From Branchiostoma floridae (taxonomy: Eukaryota > Chordata > Leptocardii > Amphioxiformes > Branchiostomatidae): DNA of 36,517 nt. The translations under genes were made by a program, and so were the position numbers. The notes under the pieces are model-generated. The model had not been told where the DNA came from. It saw nothing but the letters and a program-made list of their open reading frames with translations, and searched no databases. Every line of letters starts with the position of its first letter. The stretch's first letter is position 1. Positions 13,101-23,900 of this stretch are shown one piece after another. The DNA is taken from assembly GCF_000003815.2 (NCBI RefSeq), contig NC_049980.1, positions 15,214,491 through 15,251,007 of the forward strand, in the 5' to 3' direction.

Positions 13101-16100
13101 TATAAATCCTAGCTAAAAGCCTGATATGGATGTATGCATATGCAAACTGTATGATTTGGTCAGGATCTCAATCTTTTCCTCAAACATACAATGTATTAAG
13201 TGCCTACTGGCTTGTAAGTGTAAAGGCCCCATGAAATCACACCTGCACACACCCATGCAGTACAATCAGTCTTACTCCCATTAGAGAATTGTCAGTACAT
13301 TTTGTACTAGCAAGGAACATAATGAAGAAGTCCTTGGCTTGGTACATAGAACATCCCTGCAGGGAGCTATCCTTTGGCCAGAGCCAATCAGCCGATGCTG
13401 CAGTGCCTAAAGTCCCTGTCACACATTATGCACCTTCTCATGCCTTTGCTCCCAAACTACATGTAGCATTGGTGACAGGTTGGGAGTTTTTTTTTGCTTT
13501 TTTATTTACTTAATGGTCACCATGTAACAAAACCTGAAGGTCATTTCAAGGTGTAAACGGAAGGCCACTCCATGGCTAAGGGTTACATTGCATCTGTACT
13601 AACAGCATCTCTTCTCCCTAGGTCAGAAACATCATGATTGAGACCAGTTCAATTGCTCGAGAGTGAGGACTAATTGACCCAATTGGCGAAATAGGGGTTA
13701 CAAAGGCTGCTCGGGAAAATTCCCTACTCAAAACCTATAGTCAGTTCTATTCGTCTGATCTCAACCAGACAGAATATGACTTTTTTGACTTTCGTCTTTA
13801 AATCTATAGTCAGCTGACTCAAACAACATCAGTACAATGCAAAGGCTTTGGATCAGATCAGCAACAAGTTTTTCCAAGTCATGCTTAATACTTTTGAAAA
13901 CATACACTCTGCAACAGTACTTGCCAAATTAAAGAAATGTGTATTTTGGAGTCTTTGCTGATCTGTTCCTTTTCCTGAATGGCTTTCAACTGTTCTGTAT
14001 CTACACAGATTGGTTAGAGCAAAACACAGCAAGGGTGCTACCTGAGTGCAGACAGTATTTGTGTACACCATCTTTTCCAGGCCTGGAAGGGAGGAGCAAA
14101 ATTGTACATGTCATGGTAAAACCCACAACACCCACCACCTACTGTAATTCTGTCTTAATCTGTATTTCCTCTAGTGGTAGCACATATCTAATAAACAAAT
14201 CTGGCATTTTTTTCTGTCCTTTTCCAATAGTAGTAAGACACTGTAACTCTCTTTCATTCATGAGTTGATATTCCATTACAAATTGATGCCAGTAGTAATT
14301 TTACACAAAACTATCAAAAAGACCCAGGTTGATGTTGTGCAGATATTACCAATCAATCTTGGCACCTAAACATAGTCCGTCATGCTATTTAATCATCCTT
14401 AGGATCAGTTTCTTGCAAACTTTGTTTTCACTCCAACTTAGTAGCTGGTGATTTTACTAGCAAAGAAGTGCTATACCTTCTTAAAAGGTAAATGAATGCA
14501 ATCCATTCATGTATGTTTTGGAAATATGTTTCATCCATTGATCAAGCCATATACCTTACAGAACTTTTTCCCTTTTTAGTTGCCTGATACCATGATAGTC
14601 TAGATTCATGGCAGTATCTTAATCCCCATTTTGTTGCCATAGTTACATTATAACAATACACCCCTCTACCTCCCTTACTGCATGAGAACATGATGTGTAG
14701 GAAAATCCTTGAAAATACTAGAAAATTAATGCTCAAACCTCAACCAACCCAGATGTAATGTACCTTATTGTACATAACATACAAAGGAGAAAAAACACAA
14801 AATAAAGGACAATCGTTTGTTTTCCAGATATCAGTCTGGTCTTACACAAGCTTCATCAACATTGAACTTATTTCACTGGTAATTTACAGTCTTGTCTACA
14901 GAGTAGCACCATGTTCATTCAGATAAAAACAAATCACCACCTAGCTTTACGGTTTACCCGTGGCAAACAAGCAAATCTGAAACATGATCAATGAAAAATA
15001 GAGGAAAATCTGCAGAGAGACCTCCCTGTCTTTACCTTGAGGTTCATGCTCTTGTGATTCTTCTTGGTTTTGTTGAGGAATTGCTTCAGGGACCCTGATG
15101 ACATGTACTCCGTGATGAAAATAATCTGCAACAGAAGTCATAGAGGTGAAACAAAGCAATACACATCTACCATAGCAGTACTCCCCATTCAATTCTTCCA
15201 ACAGTTCATACTTACATATTTATATATTACAGAATTGGATGATCAACAGTCATTTCAAGTCTGGAAAGTTTTGCTTCAAATCTAAGCTAAGCTGCAAAAA
15301 GTTGAACTGCAGAGAACCAAGGCTAAAGCAGAAATAACACATCCTTCTGAGCACAGGCCTGTGTACACATACACTGTTGGTGTCTCCATAGCTTGAAGAT
15401 AGGTTTTCCTCTGAAGTCCTCAGGTTACTTGGCTTGACAACCATTTTGTACATCCAGCATTGAACATTAGAGAGTAGCAGCCTTTCCTGTAACACCCTCA
15501 CACACCACTGCTACACAACCTATCAAAATGCTAAGCTAACAGTTTCCACAGATTTGCCTGCTTGGAAAGATTTCTTTTCCAGGCATAGGGAGGTCCACAT
15601 GCCTGAGAAAATCTACACTTGGTCAAGAGCATCAAGGTATTATTGACATGAAAGAATGAGGTCATTCTATTGTGCATATGCAAATAAGCTTGGAAAATGA
15701 TAGGGCATGGATACCATCAACAACACCTGATCACCAATTTGTTAAATTGTGAAGACGCTTTGATGACACTTATGCAAGAAATCTTCATGTACATTGACAA
15801 CATTCTACAGATAACACAAGATATTTAACTTCATTCACTCCTCGAGTTTGATATTACATACTGTACTTTTGCATGCCATCTGCTTACATTCAGGGTCCGT
15901 GCTCAGAATACATGTATGTTCAACGAAGGCCTTGACTTCTAGGGTTACTGCAGTTCATATTTCACAGGTTACCACCGGTTATGTCTGTTTCTGAACAAAG
16001 TTCAAACCAGACTTCAATAGAGATGTAACAACATATTTGTCCCTCAGATGACATCTGTCCAAGGTAATTCGAAATAAAGAAATAACATGGTTTGTGCTAA

Positions 16101-19100
16101 TCTATCAAATTTGACGGCTTTTTGTTTTAGAATTCTGACAATACATAAGGAAGATTAAAACACTTCCTCATTCTATTGGGATGGAAAAACTATACAATAA
16201 TGTTACAAGCATATATGTGTATGCCATAAAAATTAACGCTTGCTCTTTGGCACCACACATGACCCAAATATTATGCTCTCTTCATTATACTTAATTTATA
16301 GACAATGTCTATCAGCTCCCTCTGTCTGTGCTTCATTAAACTGCAGTATATCTAAAGAGGCAGATACCAGTAATGTTTCCATTCACAGTTTCTGGGTACA
16401 TAATTCATATCAACATACCCTTGGCTTGTCAGTTTTCCCATCTGTCCAGTATTTGTGGAATTTCACAATGTTGCAGTGTTCCAGTTGTATCAAGTTGTCG
16501 AAGACAGCTCTTATCTTATCCTGACAAAAATAAGGAATAGAATAAATGACATGACATGACAAAACACCTTTTGGGTTAGTGCTTTAGAAATACATTAATA
16601 AGTANNNNNNNNNNNNNNNNNNNNNNNNNNNNNNNNNNNNNNNNNNNNNNNNNNNNNNNNNNNNNNNNNNNNNNNNNNNNNNNNNNNNNNNNNNNNNNNN
16701 NNNNNNNNNNNNNNNNNNNNNNNNNNNNNNNNNNNNNNNNNNNNNNNNNNNNNNNNGACCTCATTCCACACCACTTCCACACCTTCTTCTGTGTCCATTG
16801 CCAGGAATGCTGCATCTATGCCAGGCACATCTCTTTGCTTCACCTGTAGTGGGGAAAGGTGAAACAAGTGACACGCTGTTGAATGACAAAGGTACTATAT
16901 TGCTAAGGCTAGATGACAATGTTAAAAAAACACATACACAACTAGCTATACAGAGCAAGGCAGACTTTTATCCTTGCTAATGATAAAAATTATAACAGTA
17001 ATGTCGAAAGGGTAAGAAGTCTAAGCAATTCAACCAACAGTGCAAAATATACATATCTCCTAGAGTTGACTGTAGAGATAATAACAGAATACCAATTACA
17101 ATGTGTTCCTCAAGAAACATTATGGTTACACATACACAAGTACATGAGTGAGAGTGAGTAATGTATGTTCCAAGTCATCCAGACTCTATTAGGCTATGAT
17201 TAAAATTTACATGACATAAAATGCCCATGATGAATGCAACTTTCTCGTTCATGGACCAAAAACAAAGGTTGGATGACCTGGTCTTGTACTAAGTTGTACG
17301 GCTTGAAATATATTTTTTCTGCATACCAGCACCAGACAAATTTTACCTGCACCACTCTGAATTTAAGAAGTATGGATCATACTAAAATCTGTTCTGAAAG
17401 CATTGCCATTTCTTCTGAAGTTCTATACTTCAGATTCATAGAATCTGGTAAAAATCCATACACCTACTGCACAGTAAGCAGAAAGCAAGCAGCAATACCG
17501 GGGAACATAAGAAATACCTGCACCGCTTCAATTTTCTGCTTGCATATGCAGGTGGTATTTCCAGCCCTGTCTTGGTTTTTCATGTGTCACTGTGAAATAC
17601 TCGTGATCAGGCCTTGTGGTCTCAGTGTTGCTGATTCTCACAATGACCTGGTGTATACTGTGCCATAAATTTATGGCCAGTTCCTATAACTACCGAATAA
17701 ATGGCTTACATAATTATTTTCAGAGAATAGTACTACATTGTACTTGTACTTTTTTTTACCATCGTACATGTAGCATGAATTCTGCTGGTGATTACATGAA
17801 TTTTTCCTCTTCTGGGAGAGAACTAGCCTTGGTACAACCCAATATTACAACCACGCCGCCCTGAAAAAAAATTGATTTTTGTCAGGGCAGGCTGGACTAG
17901 GTAATTGAATAGTAGCCAGGCTGTGAGGGACCACCAAACAGCCCAAAGCGCTGGATTGACCTGATTAGGAAGAATCAGTCAATCAGCCTGTGACAAAAAA
18001 GGAAAGGTTTGTGGGTACTATTTATCAACAAACTTTGACCCCTGACCTGATTCCTGGCAGAATGAGGTCATCAAGAGCAAACAACTGTAGGCAAGCATCT
18101 TGATACTTTTTGATTTTCAGAAACATTTGAAGCAGGTGCAGCTGGAAACAGGGCAACGTGCAAGACCAATCCTTCTACCCCAAGAACCAGAATGGAAATT
18201 TGCTTGTAGTCACCCTGTCTCTAAAAAAACTGAACTTCATGACAAGAAATTAATAAAAGTATAATTTCCTAAGCTTAAAATAACAGACGGATAGATAGAT
18301 AGATATGGATACAAATGTACATAGACAGATTTCTAGAGGGAAGGTTACTTTACCTTGATTGGACATCTTTGAACTGGTTTGAATTACAATGTCTTACAAT
18401 ACATTTCATACATCATCCAGACAGGCCTGGGAAATAACACAGAAAGCACTCTGACTAACCAGTAACACCAGTACAGTGTGAAAACAGACTCTATCAGTCT
18501 ATCAGTCTTGCTGCAACAAACTGCCAGAAAGCAGAAACCAAGGTGGTATTATCATACTATTATTTTTATATTTGTAATAGTATGAGATGATGACAAGATG
18601 ATGAATGACACTTTTTCTTTTTAGCTTTAAATGTTTTTAAGAACTAGCAGATACAGGGCCGCCCACTGTCCTAGTACATGTACATGTACATGCATTTAAG
18701 TTCGCTGGGATTTAATTTCACGGTAGCAGGAAAAGGGACCTTTCGCGGTGGTTTTAAGTTCGCGGTAACACCATAGACTGCAGTCTAATACCATGATAGA
18801 AAAATGTTCGCAGTAGTTTTAAGTTCGTGGTGAAGTGGTCACCGCGAAAACCGCGAGCATTAATCCACCGCCAACATTTCTGCATTTACAGTATTTAGAA
18901 TTTTAGTGTTTGCTCCAGGCTGTGACTAAATTGGCAGCTTGTAATACACACATGGTCTACCTTTTGTTTACTTAGTCTTTTGTTGCTTCAGAGAAGAAGT
19001 ACAAAGAACAATCACTGTAGTATGTGAAAGGCACGTGACATGGCCTTTTTTTCTTGACTAACTTGTCACTAAGCCCCCTTATTCTTGGGTAATACTAATA

Positions 19101-20201
19101 GTGTTTGACATGAAGGTAAGACTGCACAAATGTAGGATTTAAAAAACTCCCAAGGGTTAATTTGACCATAACTGGAACAAAAATATATCAAATCATATGA
19201 CAGAGTTGATTCCTGTTGAATCTTCACAATCAGATGCTTTCACTCAGTTTTTTGTTGTTAATTCCCTTCTTCAGTCACATATTATCATTGATAACAAAAA
19301 GCAAGATCATTATAGATGTTACTATATGTAACTGGGATTTTTTTTAATAAGCTGGAAAAGACAGATAAGAAAAAAGCTGATATACGGTGTTATATATTTT
19401 TGGTATACAGGAATTTTCTAACCTGAAGGACTGGGAAGTAAATAATTTATGATAGCCAAGCTCACATTACACAAACGCTGAACTTTCGAAAACAAGTCAG
19501 TAAATCGTTAACTAAAGACAAAGCATGACGCTGTGAAACATGTTCCACCTTCCTGTAGACGAACGTCACGGTGTAACTTGAGGAATGAATGAATGAGTCA
19601 TGTCGTGCCGCCCCCCTCCCCACAACACGACTAAACAAACCCTCCAGCAACGTGGAACATAGCACAAAGATGGAGGCTTGTCAAGCCAGTCCTCACCAGA
19701 TTTAACCATTCTCTGGAACAACATTTCCACGGAATTGTGCAAAATCAAATATCAGTACGTCGCATATGATGTATGTGAAAAGAATATCAACATGATCATT
19801 GATTTTGAGGAGTAAGTGGCAAAATATCCAACGAAACATGACATAACATCATAGTGCCAGCAGCAGAGGCCAAGGCAGATGGTGAGGTGCTGCCAGAAAA
19901 TAACATCCGGTCATCTTTACTCCCAGATGTGCTACAAAATTCACAAATTCTGGCGACTTCTCGTCAGTAATATAATGTAAATTTCAACTTGAGACTGTTG
20001 CTTCATTTTTCTGAGCAAAAAGCTTGAGAAAGTTGGTCAGATTGGGGGCAAAATCCACCGTACCTCCTCACGGCGCTTCTGCCATCGCCCACAGGGCGAG
20101 TCCTCCAGAACCTCGGACTCCTCCTCGTCTTCTGTATCCTCGCCGCTGTTGTGGGGCGACTCGGAGCCCTTGATGCTGTCAGCCTGGCTACTGGTCGGCA
20201 T
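7116..20201 (-). CDS. NRBP1: Nuclear receptor binding protein (NRBP), pseudokinase
   Basis: NRBP proteins (Madm in fly) are cytoplasmic/nuclear adaptor pseudokinases linked to TSC22D/WNK signalling and Elongin BC ubiquitin ligases. Coding exons in transcript order: 20201-20064, 16843 to at least 16757 (runs into a gap), 16520-16419, 15125-15036, 14082-14042, 12747-12653, 10559-10476, 10059-10001, 9870-9772, 9631-9499, 9184-9085, 8855-8805, 8580-8448, 7894-7838, 7495-7432, 7312-7116. All visible junctions are GT-AG and in phase, giving 509 codons plus the gap part; the human protein is about 535. Landmarks: acidic N-terminus, SPCGRWQKRREE, DTEEGVEVVWNEV, AVFDNLIQLEH, SYLHSCDPPIIHGNL, IAPEYGG, VDIYSFGVCALEM, RPTARELLFH, LEDVKNGIYPLTAF and a LANELVEYGF C-terminal motif. 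The catalytic HRD is HGN and DFG is replaced by KIGS, as expected for the family. Vertebrates have NRBP1 and NRBP2; this is probably pro-orthologous to both. Confidence 0.95.
7895..8447 (-). other. NRBP intron 13
   Basis: Intron between the PEPVEMENRR exon and the short VKKMSCDV exon. No coding or RNA signal was seen. Other short NRBP introns above 300 bp (7496-7837, 9185-9498, 10060-10475) are equally featureless. Confidence 0.6.
10560..12652 (-). other. NRBP intron 6, holding a TA-flanked MITE
   Basis: 2.1-kb intron. Apart from the inverted-repeat element at 11313-11551 it shows no protein-like ORF. The open frames here are short and lack any recognisable motif. Confidence 0.6.
11313..11551. 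mobile_element. Tc1/mariner- or pogo-like MITE with TA target duplication
   Basis: The left end CAGTAGAACCTTGGTTAT (11313-11330) is mirrored by ATAACCAAGGCTTTACTG (11534-11551): 18-bp terminal inverted repeats with two mismatches. Both ends are flanked by TA (11311-11312 and 11552-11553), the target duplication of Tc1/mariner/pogo transposons. At 239 bp it carries no transposase. The CAGT start and AACC-TTGGTTAT core resemble pogo/Tigger-type ends. Confidence 0.7.
12748..14041 (-). other. NRBP intron 5, with a short inverted-repeat element
   Basis: 1.3-kb intron holding the element at 12976-13124. A segment near 13727-13745 (CTCAAAACCTATAGT) matches a stretch at 23270-23284 in PPM1G intron 1, suggesting another dispersed repeat fragment. 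No coding signal was seen. Confidence 0.55.
12976..13124. mobile_element. Short TIR element (MITE-like) with internal 12-bp tandem repeat
   Basis: The ends are TCAGACTTTTAGCTAGGA (12976-12993) and the inverse TCCTAGCTAAAAGCCTGA (13107-13124): 18-bp TIRs with one mismatch. Inside are a small palindrome (GGGCAT/ATGCCC near 12995-13011) and three perfect tandem copies of TTTCCCAGGTAA (13036-13071). No convincing target duplication was seen, so the superfamily is unassigned. Confidence 0.6.
14083..15035 (-). other. NRBP intron 4
   Basis: Intron of 0.95 kb before the 41-bp micro-exon. Nothing recognisable. Confidence 0.6.
15126..16418 (-). other. NRBP intron 3
   Basis: 1.3-kb AT-rich intron. No feature recognised. 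Confidence 0.6.
16605..16756. other. Assembly gap (152 N)
   Basis: A run of N that removes the 3' end of NRBP coding exon 2, after WNEV, and the following donor site. By comparison with the family, roughly a dozen residues should be hidden here. Confidence 0.95.
17650..17701 (+). repeat. Dispersed repeat, copy 1
   Basis: This segment, with core GGCCAGTTCCTATAAC and an AATAAA end, is about 80 percent similar by eye to 28890-28940. Both start GGTGTATAC and end ACC(G/A)AATAAA. The full element boundaries are not clear. Confidence 0.6.
18552..18585. repeat. Perfect 11-bp inverted repeat
   Basis: TCATACTATTA (18552-18562) and TAATAGTATGA (18575-18585) are exact inverse complements separated by 12 T/A-rich bases. 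The stem is too short for a normal microRNA precursor; no function is claimed. Confidence 0.5.
18690..18895 (-). repeat. Interspersed repeat rich in TTAAGTTCGCGG
   Basis: The motif TTAAGTTCGC/TTCGCGG recurs at 18697, about 18739, 18748, 18806 and 18820, with its inverse (ACCGCGAAAACCGCG) near 18841. The block ends in TGCATTTACAGTATT. This pattern recalls an abundant repeat of marine invertebrate genomes; family membership is from memory and exact ends are uncertain. Confidence 0.55.
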
Positions 20202-20275
20202 CTTGGCGTTGGAAAATCCGACAGTTTTCGGTCAGAAATGTCGTTATCTGAGGCAGTTAACGTCCATCTACTCAA
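20003..20275 (-). other. Possible upstream ORF overlapping the NRBP start
   Basis: A 90-codon open frame starts with ATG 74 bases upstream of the NRBP ATG, in another frame, and runs across exon 1 into intron 1. It has no family resemblance. Only if the NRBP transcript starts upstream of 20275 could it act as an overlapping uORF (changed by splicing after 20064). More likely it is a chance frame in GC-rich sequence. Confidence 0.2.
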
Positions 20276-20578
20276 AAACTTTTGTCCCCGATCGACTCCC
20301 CCACCTTCGCTACGTCCAACCCGCGGATGCGCAGTTGTGCGAATGTGCTGCTAGCCTCACTCTAGCTCTAATTTGCATATACCAGCTCACTCACACGCCC
20401 CCTCGGAATCAAAAACAGATGGGACAATCTCCGACCAAAGATTCGGAATATGCAAGCCTTTGATATGCCACAAATAATGCAGCACAAATAATTTCATAAC
20501 ATCAAAGATTGATCTTTTTCCAGCTGTATTCCACGATTTTACGTCACCTGAGGTACTGTACTGAGGTAGACGATGACG

Positions 20579-20586
20579 TGACGTCA
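20579..20586. promoter_or_regulatory. Palindromic CRE (TGACGTCA)
   Basis: Perfect 8-bp CREB/ATF site, preceded directly by an overlapping TGACGTGA. Half-site variants TTACGTCA occur at 20539-20546 and 20744-20751. The clustering inside a divergent promoter makes chance less likely. Confidence 0.55.
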
Positions 20587-20730
20587 CGGACCATTAAACT
20601 GAGGACAATTTTTCTGGAGTATTTTTTTCCAATTATGAAAGGTTAAATCATTCAAATTAAAATCTGTTCAACGTCAGAGCATAAATGGTCCAAGGACGGC
20701 TGGTTACATATGAAAACGGCAGTTGTTGTC

Positions 20731-20738
20731 GCGCCAAA
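20731..20738 (-). promoter_or_regulatory. E2F-type site
   Basis: GCGCCAAA on plus, TTTGGCGC on minus, in the context TCGCGCCAAAAT: matches the E2F consensus TTTSGCGC. It lies about 190 bp upstream of the PPM1G ATG. Binding is unproven. Confidence 0.4.
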
Positions 20739-20773
20739 ATTACTTACGTCATTGATTGAATTTAAATCGGAAT

Positions 20774-20779
20774 CACGTG
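20774..20779. promoter_or_regulatory. E-box CACGTG
   Basis: Palindromic USF/MYC-type E-box within TCACGTGA, between the NRBP and PPM1G starts. Confidence 0.35.
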
Positions 20780-20930
20780 ATCGGCATTTCAGTCAGTGTA
20801 GCGCGGGGAGGTTCATGCAGGGTAGCAAAGAAAGGGGTACGCACGTGGTCACTTCCAGCACATTTTTGGTCAATTATCACGAGTGTTTTGCGCTAATCTT
20901 TACCGACGACCCGGATAATTGAACAACAAA

Positions 20931-23900
20931 ATGGGCGCCTACCTTTCCGAGCCAAAACTGGAGAAAGATTCTGCGGACGGAAGCACGTCTAGGCTGAGTT
21001 ATGGCGTTTCTGCCATGCAAGGTTGGAGGATTTCAATGGAGGTAAGTCTTGCAAAAATACACGTAGCTGCTGACGTTTTACCTGCTTAGTTTGCCAAGCT
21101 GGCCGCGGATCGATGGTTATGTTTTAGTCACAAGGGTTTGCCATGTCTTGAATTGATGATAAACGTGTTCCTGTTTGCGTAAGTTGCCTCAGGTATAAAA
21201 TTTTACGGCGTTGTGTAACGTTAGATATGCTGCATATTATTTTGAGCTGGTGGATACGCTCTCGCAAATTCAAGAAGTGTAGTCTCAGCCAAGGAGCTTT
21301 TACCCAAACCTACTTCAACAGCGTTTACTGTTAGAAATTGGTAGTAACAAACGTGCACATGGTACCAAATTGATGCTGAATAAAGATAGTGGGACGAAAA
21401 ATATCATGGTATCCATGGCCGTGGCCATCGTGGGTTTATCCCCGACAGATTTGTGACCACCAAACGAAACGCCAGGTTCCCATACGTAAATTTATCTACT
21501 GACTAAGTTGGCACTATCAATCATTTGACATTTTTAGGTCAAGGTTGACTTTGAGCATCTGATCATTACAAAAGAATAAAAGATGAGTTCTTGATTTTGT
21601 GTAAAATTAGTGTTGGGTTGGGGAGTATCCAAAAGTTCAAAGGTCATGGTTCTCGATTTGATAAGAGTTCAATGATTCCATGATGAGTTCATGAGACATG
21701 GGCGGATCATTAGCTTGTCACTTGACAGGTATGTAATGATTGGTCAGACATTGCCTTGCGAAAAAACTTAAGGACAAACATTGTGTTGTTTTCAACACAA
21801 GTAACGTTATAACGATTATATAATGCCGTCATACGATTTCAGGAATAATTGAAGTCAAATTCACTTATTAGAATTTTATTCTTGTGTTGGTTGACTATCA
21901 TTTTGTTGTGACCTGTACTTAACCTAGTGGGTATACTAAAAATGTGCAATAAAGGTCTTCATTCATCGATATATTCATTGTGATTCTCACCTTTGAAGAA
22001 CAGCGAGTAGGTACCCTAAGAACAGCAAGCTGAAGTTGGAAGTTGTACTTGTAAGGTGTAGCCAGGTACAGCACACCCAGCTGCTGTCACTGTGTCAGCC
22101 AGTCGCAGAAAAAAAGTTACTTAATAAAGACGAACCTATTTTCAGGAATTAAATATTACAGGGTGAAAGGGAGTGCATATACTAAATTACAACTGTCTAT
22201 CAAACTAAATAAATTTGGTGACCACAATCATGGCTTGTACCAATTAGCTGCTAGTACCAATATGTTTTTGCAAATACTAGTCCATTGTCACAATGTAAAT
22301 GTGTTGGAGAATGGAAGACAACTAACTGACTAACCTATGTTTTTCTTGTATCAATTTATGGGTAAGATATAGGATTGAATTATATTGATGGGTAAACATT
22401 GCCAGACAAAGGGAGGTTAGGTAATTTGATATGAGGGATAAATATTTGCTGTAAAATTATACTAAATATGCACAGATTGCTTGCTACTAAGAAAATGTAA
22501 CAATTAATGTTTTCTGGATCTGTTTAATTTCTTAACTGCATTTGTACAAATGCAAAGTCTCTACTAATTTACTTTTACTAAAGCTATTACAACAGAATCA
22601 TGAGATATGAGAACATCATAATGCCTCTGTTTATATAAATATGAGAATGTTGAAGTCTAACCCAAGTCTGATGTTTTGAGTGGATCAGTTGAACAAAAGC
22701 CGTTGAGTTGCATAAACATTACAACATTGCAGTTAAAGCTGATTAGTTCTTAACTTCTTTCAAATTCGAATGTTCTTTTAGGAGCAGTAATCGTGAACGT
22801 GATCACAATATGGCCATATGTAGTTTCTGTGGGACAGGGAAAGAGTAAGACTGGCCAAATTACATTCAAACTTGTCAGTCATTACCTGATGTAAACACTG
22901 TCAGGTCAGGACAGCCTCCATATGGAAGACAAGGTTTCTACCAGATGTCTGGGTGGCCATGCAAGATTCCCAGTCATGCTGCTGACCTAGACCTCCATTA
23001 AATGGAGTTGGATGAAACTGTAAACATGTGCATGCTTGTGGGAGAGATAATTCTATGGGTAGAACTTTTAGAGAAGGTTAGGCGAAGTAAATATTTTAAA
23101 ATTTCTCCAGTCCTGATGGCATATAGGCCCATGATATAGCATATATTCCTAAATGGCTTAGAATGGTATTTATTAGGCTCATTACCTATAACTGTTGAGG
23201 TCTCAGAACACAGTTTTTCGCCTATGGGGATTTACATGGTTAAGGACCCCAAACTGAGGTGGTTCGACGACTCAAAACCTATAGTAAGGTGCAGATACAA
23301 TTCACAAGAATTTAGTATGTTGAAGTTGAGGGTACAACCTACAAAATATCTGAAAATGAGCATAGATTTGCCGGCTCGTTTTTCTATAAAAGACACTTTG
23401 ATTTGACCCCCAGCGGAGGTCATGGAACTGCAGGAGACGAACAGGAAGTGCCGGTAACAGTATCAAGGCGCAAATCCACGCCGGCCGAAGAAGCAACGTA
23501 ATCCAACTTATACAGTATCAATACCGATGTATTCCTCTACCATTCACCACAGATTCCACCTCGCTGTTGTACACACAAGAATAACTACGGCTTTTGCAAA
23601 TACTGCGGGGCACTATTTTCTAACGAACTACTTTTGGGGACGGGGGTCGCGTATAAATACTGTGTTATGAGACCTTGATGCTCTGAAGTCAATTAATAAC
23701 AGGTCACTGAGGTCAGTGCTTTTACTAAAAGTTTTAGCTAGTAGGCCCAGAACAAGGACAAGGTAATACAACCCAACAAGGCAATTGATCAATACTTCTT
23801 CCTCTTTTCATACTGAATTATAAGAAGCAGAATGGTATAGTAAGAAGTTGATCTGTTGTGATTTTCCCCCATTCTATTTCTTAACACAAGGTAGAAAAAA

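Larger units (their letters stand above)
16844..20063 (-). other. NRBP intron 1, repeat-bearing
   Basis: 3.2-kb first intron. It contains a dispersed-repeat copy at 17650-17701, a hairpin at 17858-17888 (GCCCTGA/TCAGGGC arms with A/T pairing), a short GATA run at 18290-18305, an 11-bp-arm inverted repeat at 18552-18585 and a TTCGCGG-rich repeat at about 18690-18895. No exon-like ORF. Confidence 0.6.
20202..20930. promoter_or_regulatory. Divergent (bidirectional) promoter of NRBP and PPM1G
   Basis: The 729 bp between the two start codons must hold both 5' UTRs and promoters unless unseen 5' exons exist. It is relatively GC/CpG-rich toward NRBP and has no obvious TATA box at a fitting place. 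It carries CRE/ATF-type, E2F-type and E-box motifs (20539-20546, 20579-20586, 20731-20738, 20744-20751, 20774-20779). No transcription start can be set from sequence alone. Confidence 0.7.

Noticed and set aside
17858-17888. GCCCTGA/TCAGGGC hairpin as a terminator or transposon end
   Set aside because: An intronic hairpin in a eukaryote with a poly-A/poly-T stem; no matching second end was found.
18552-18585. Hairpin as a microRNA precursor
   Set aside because: Only 11 bp of stem with a 12-base loop; precursors need a stem of around 22 bp or more.
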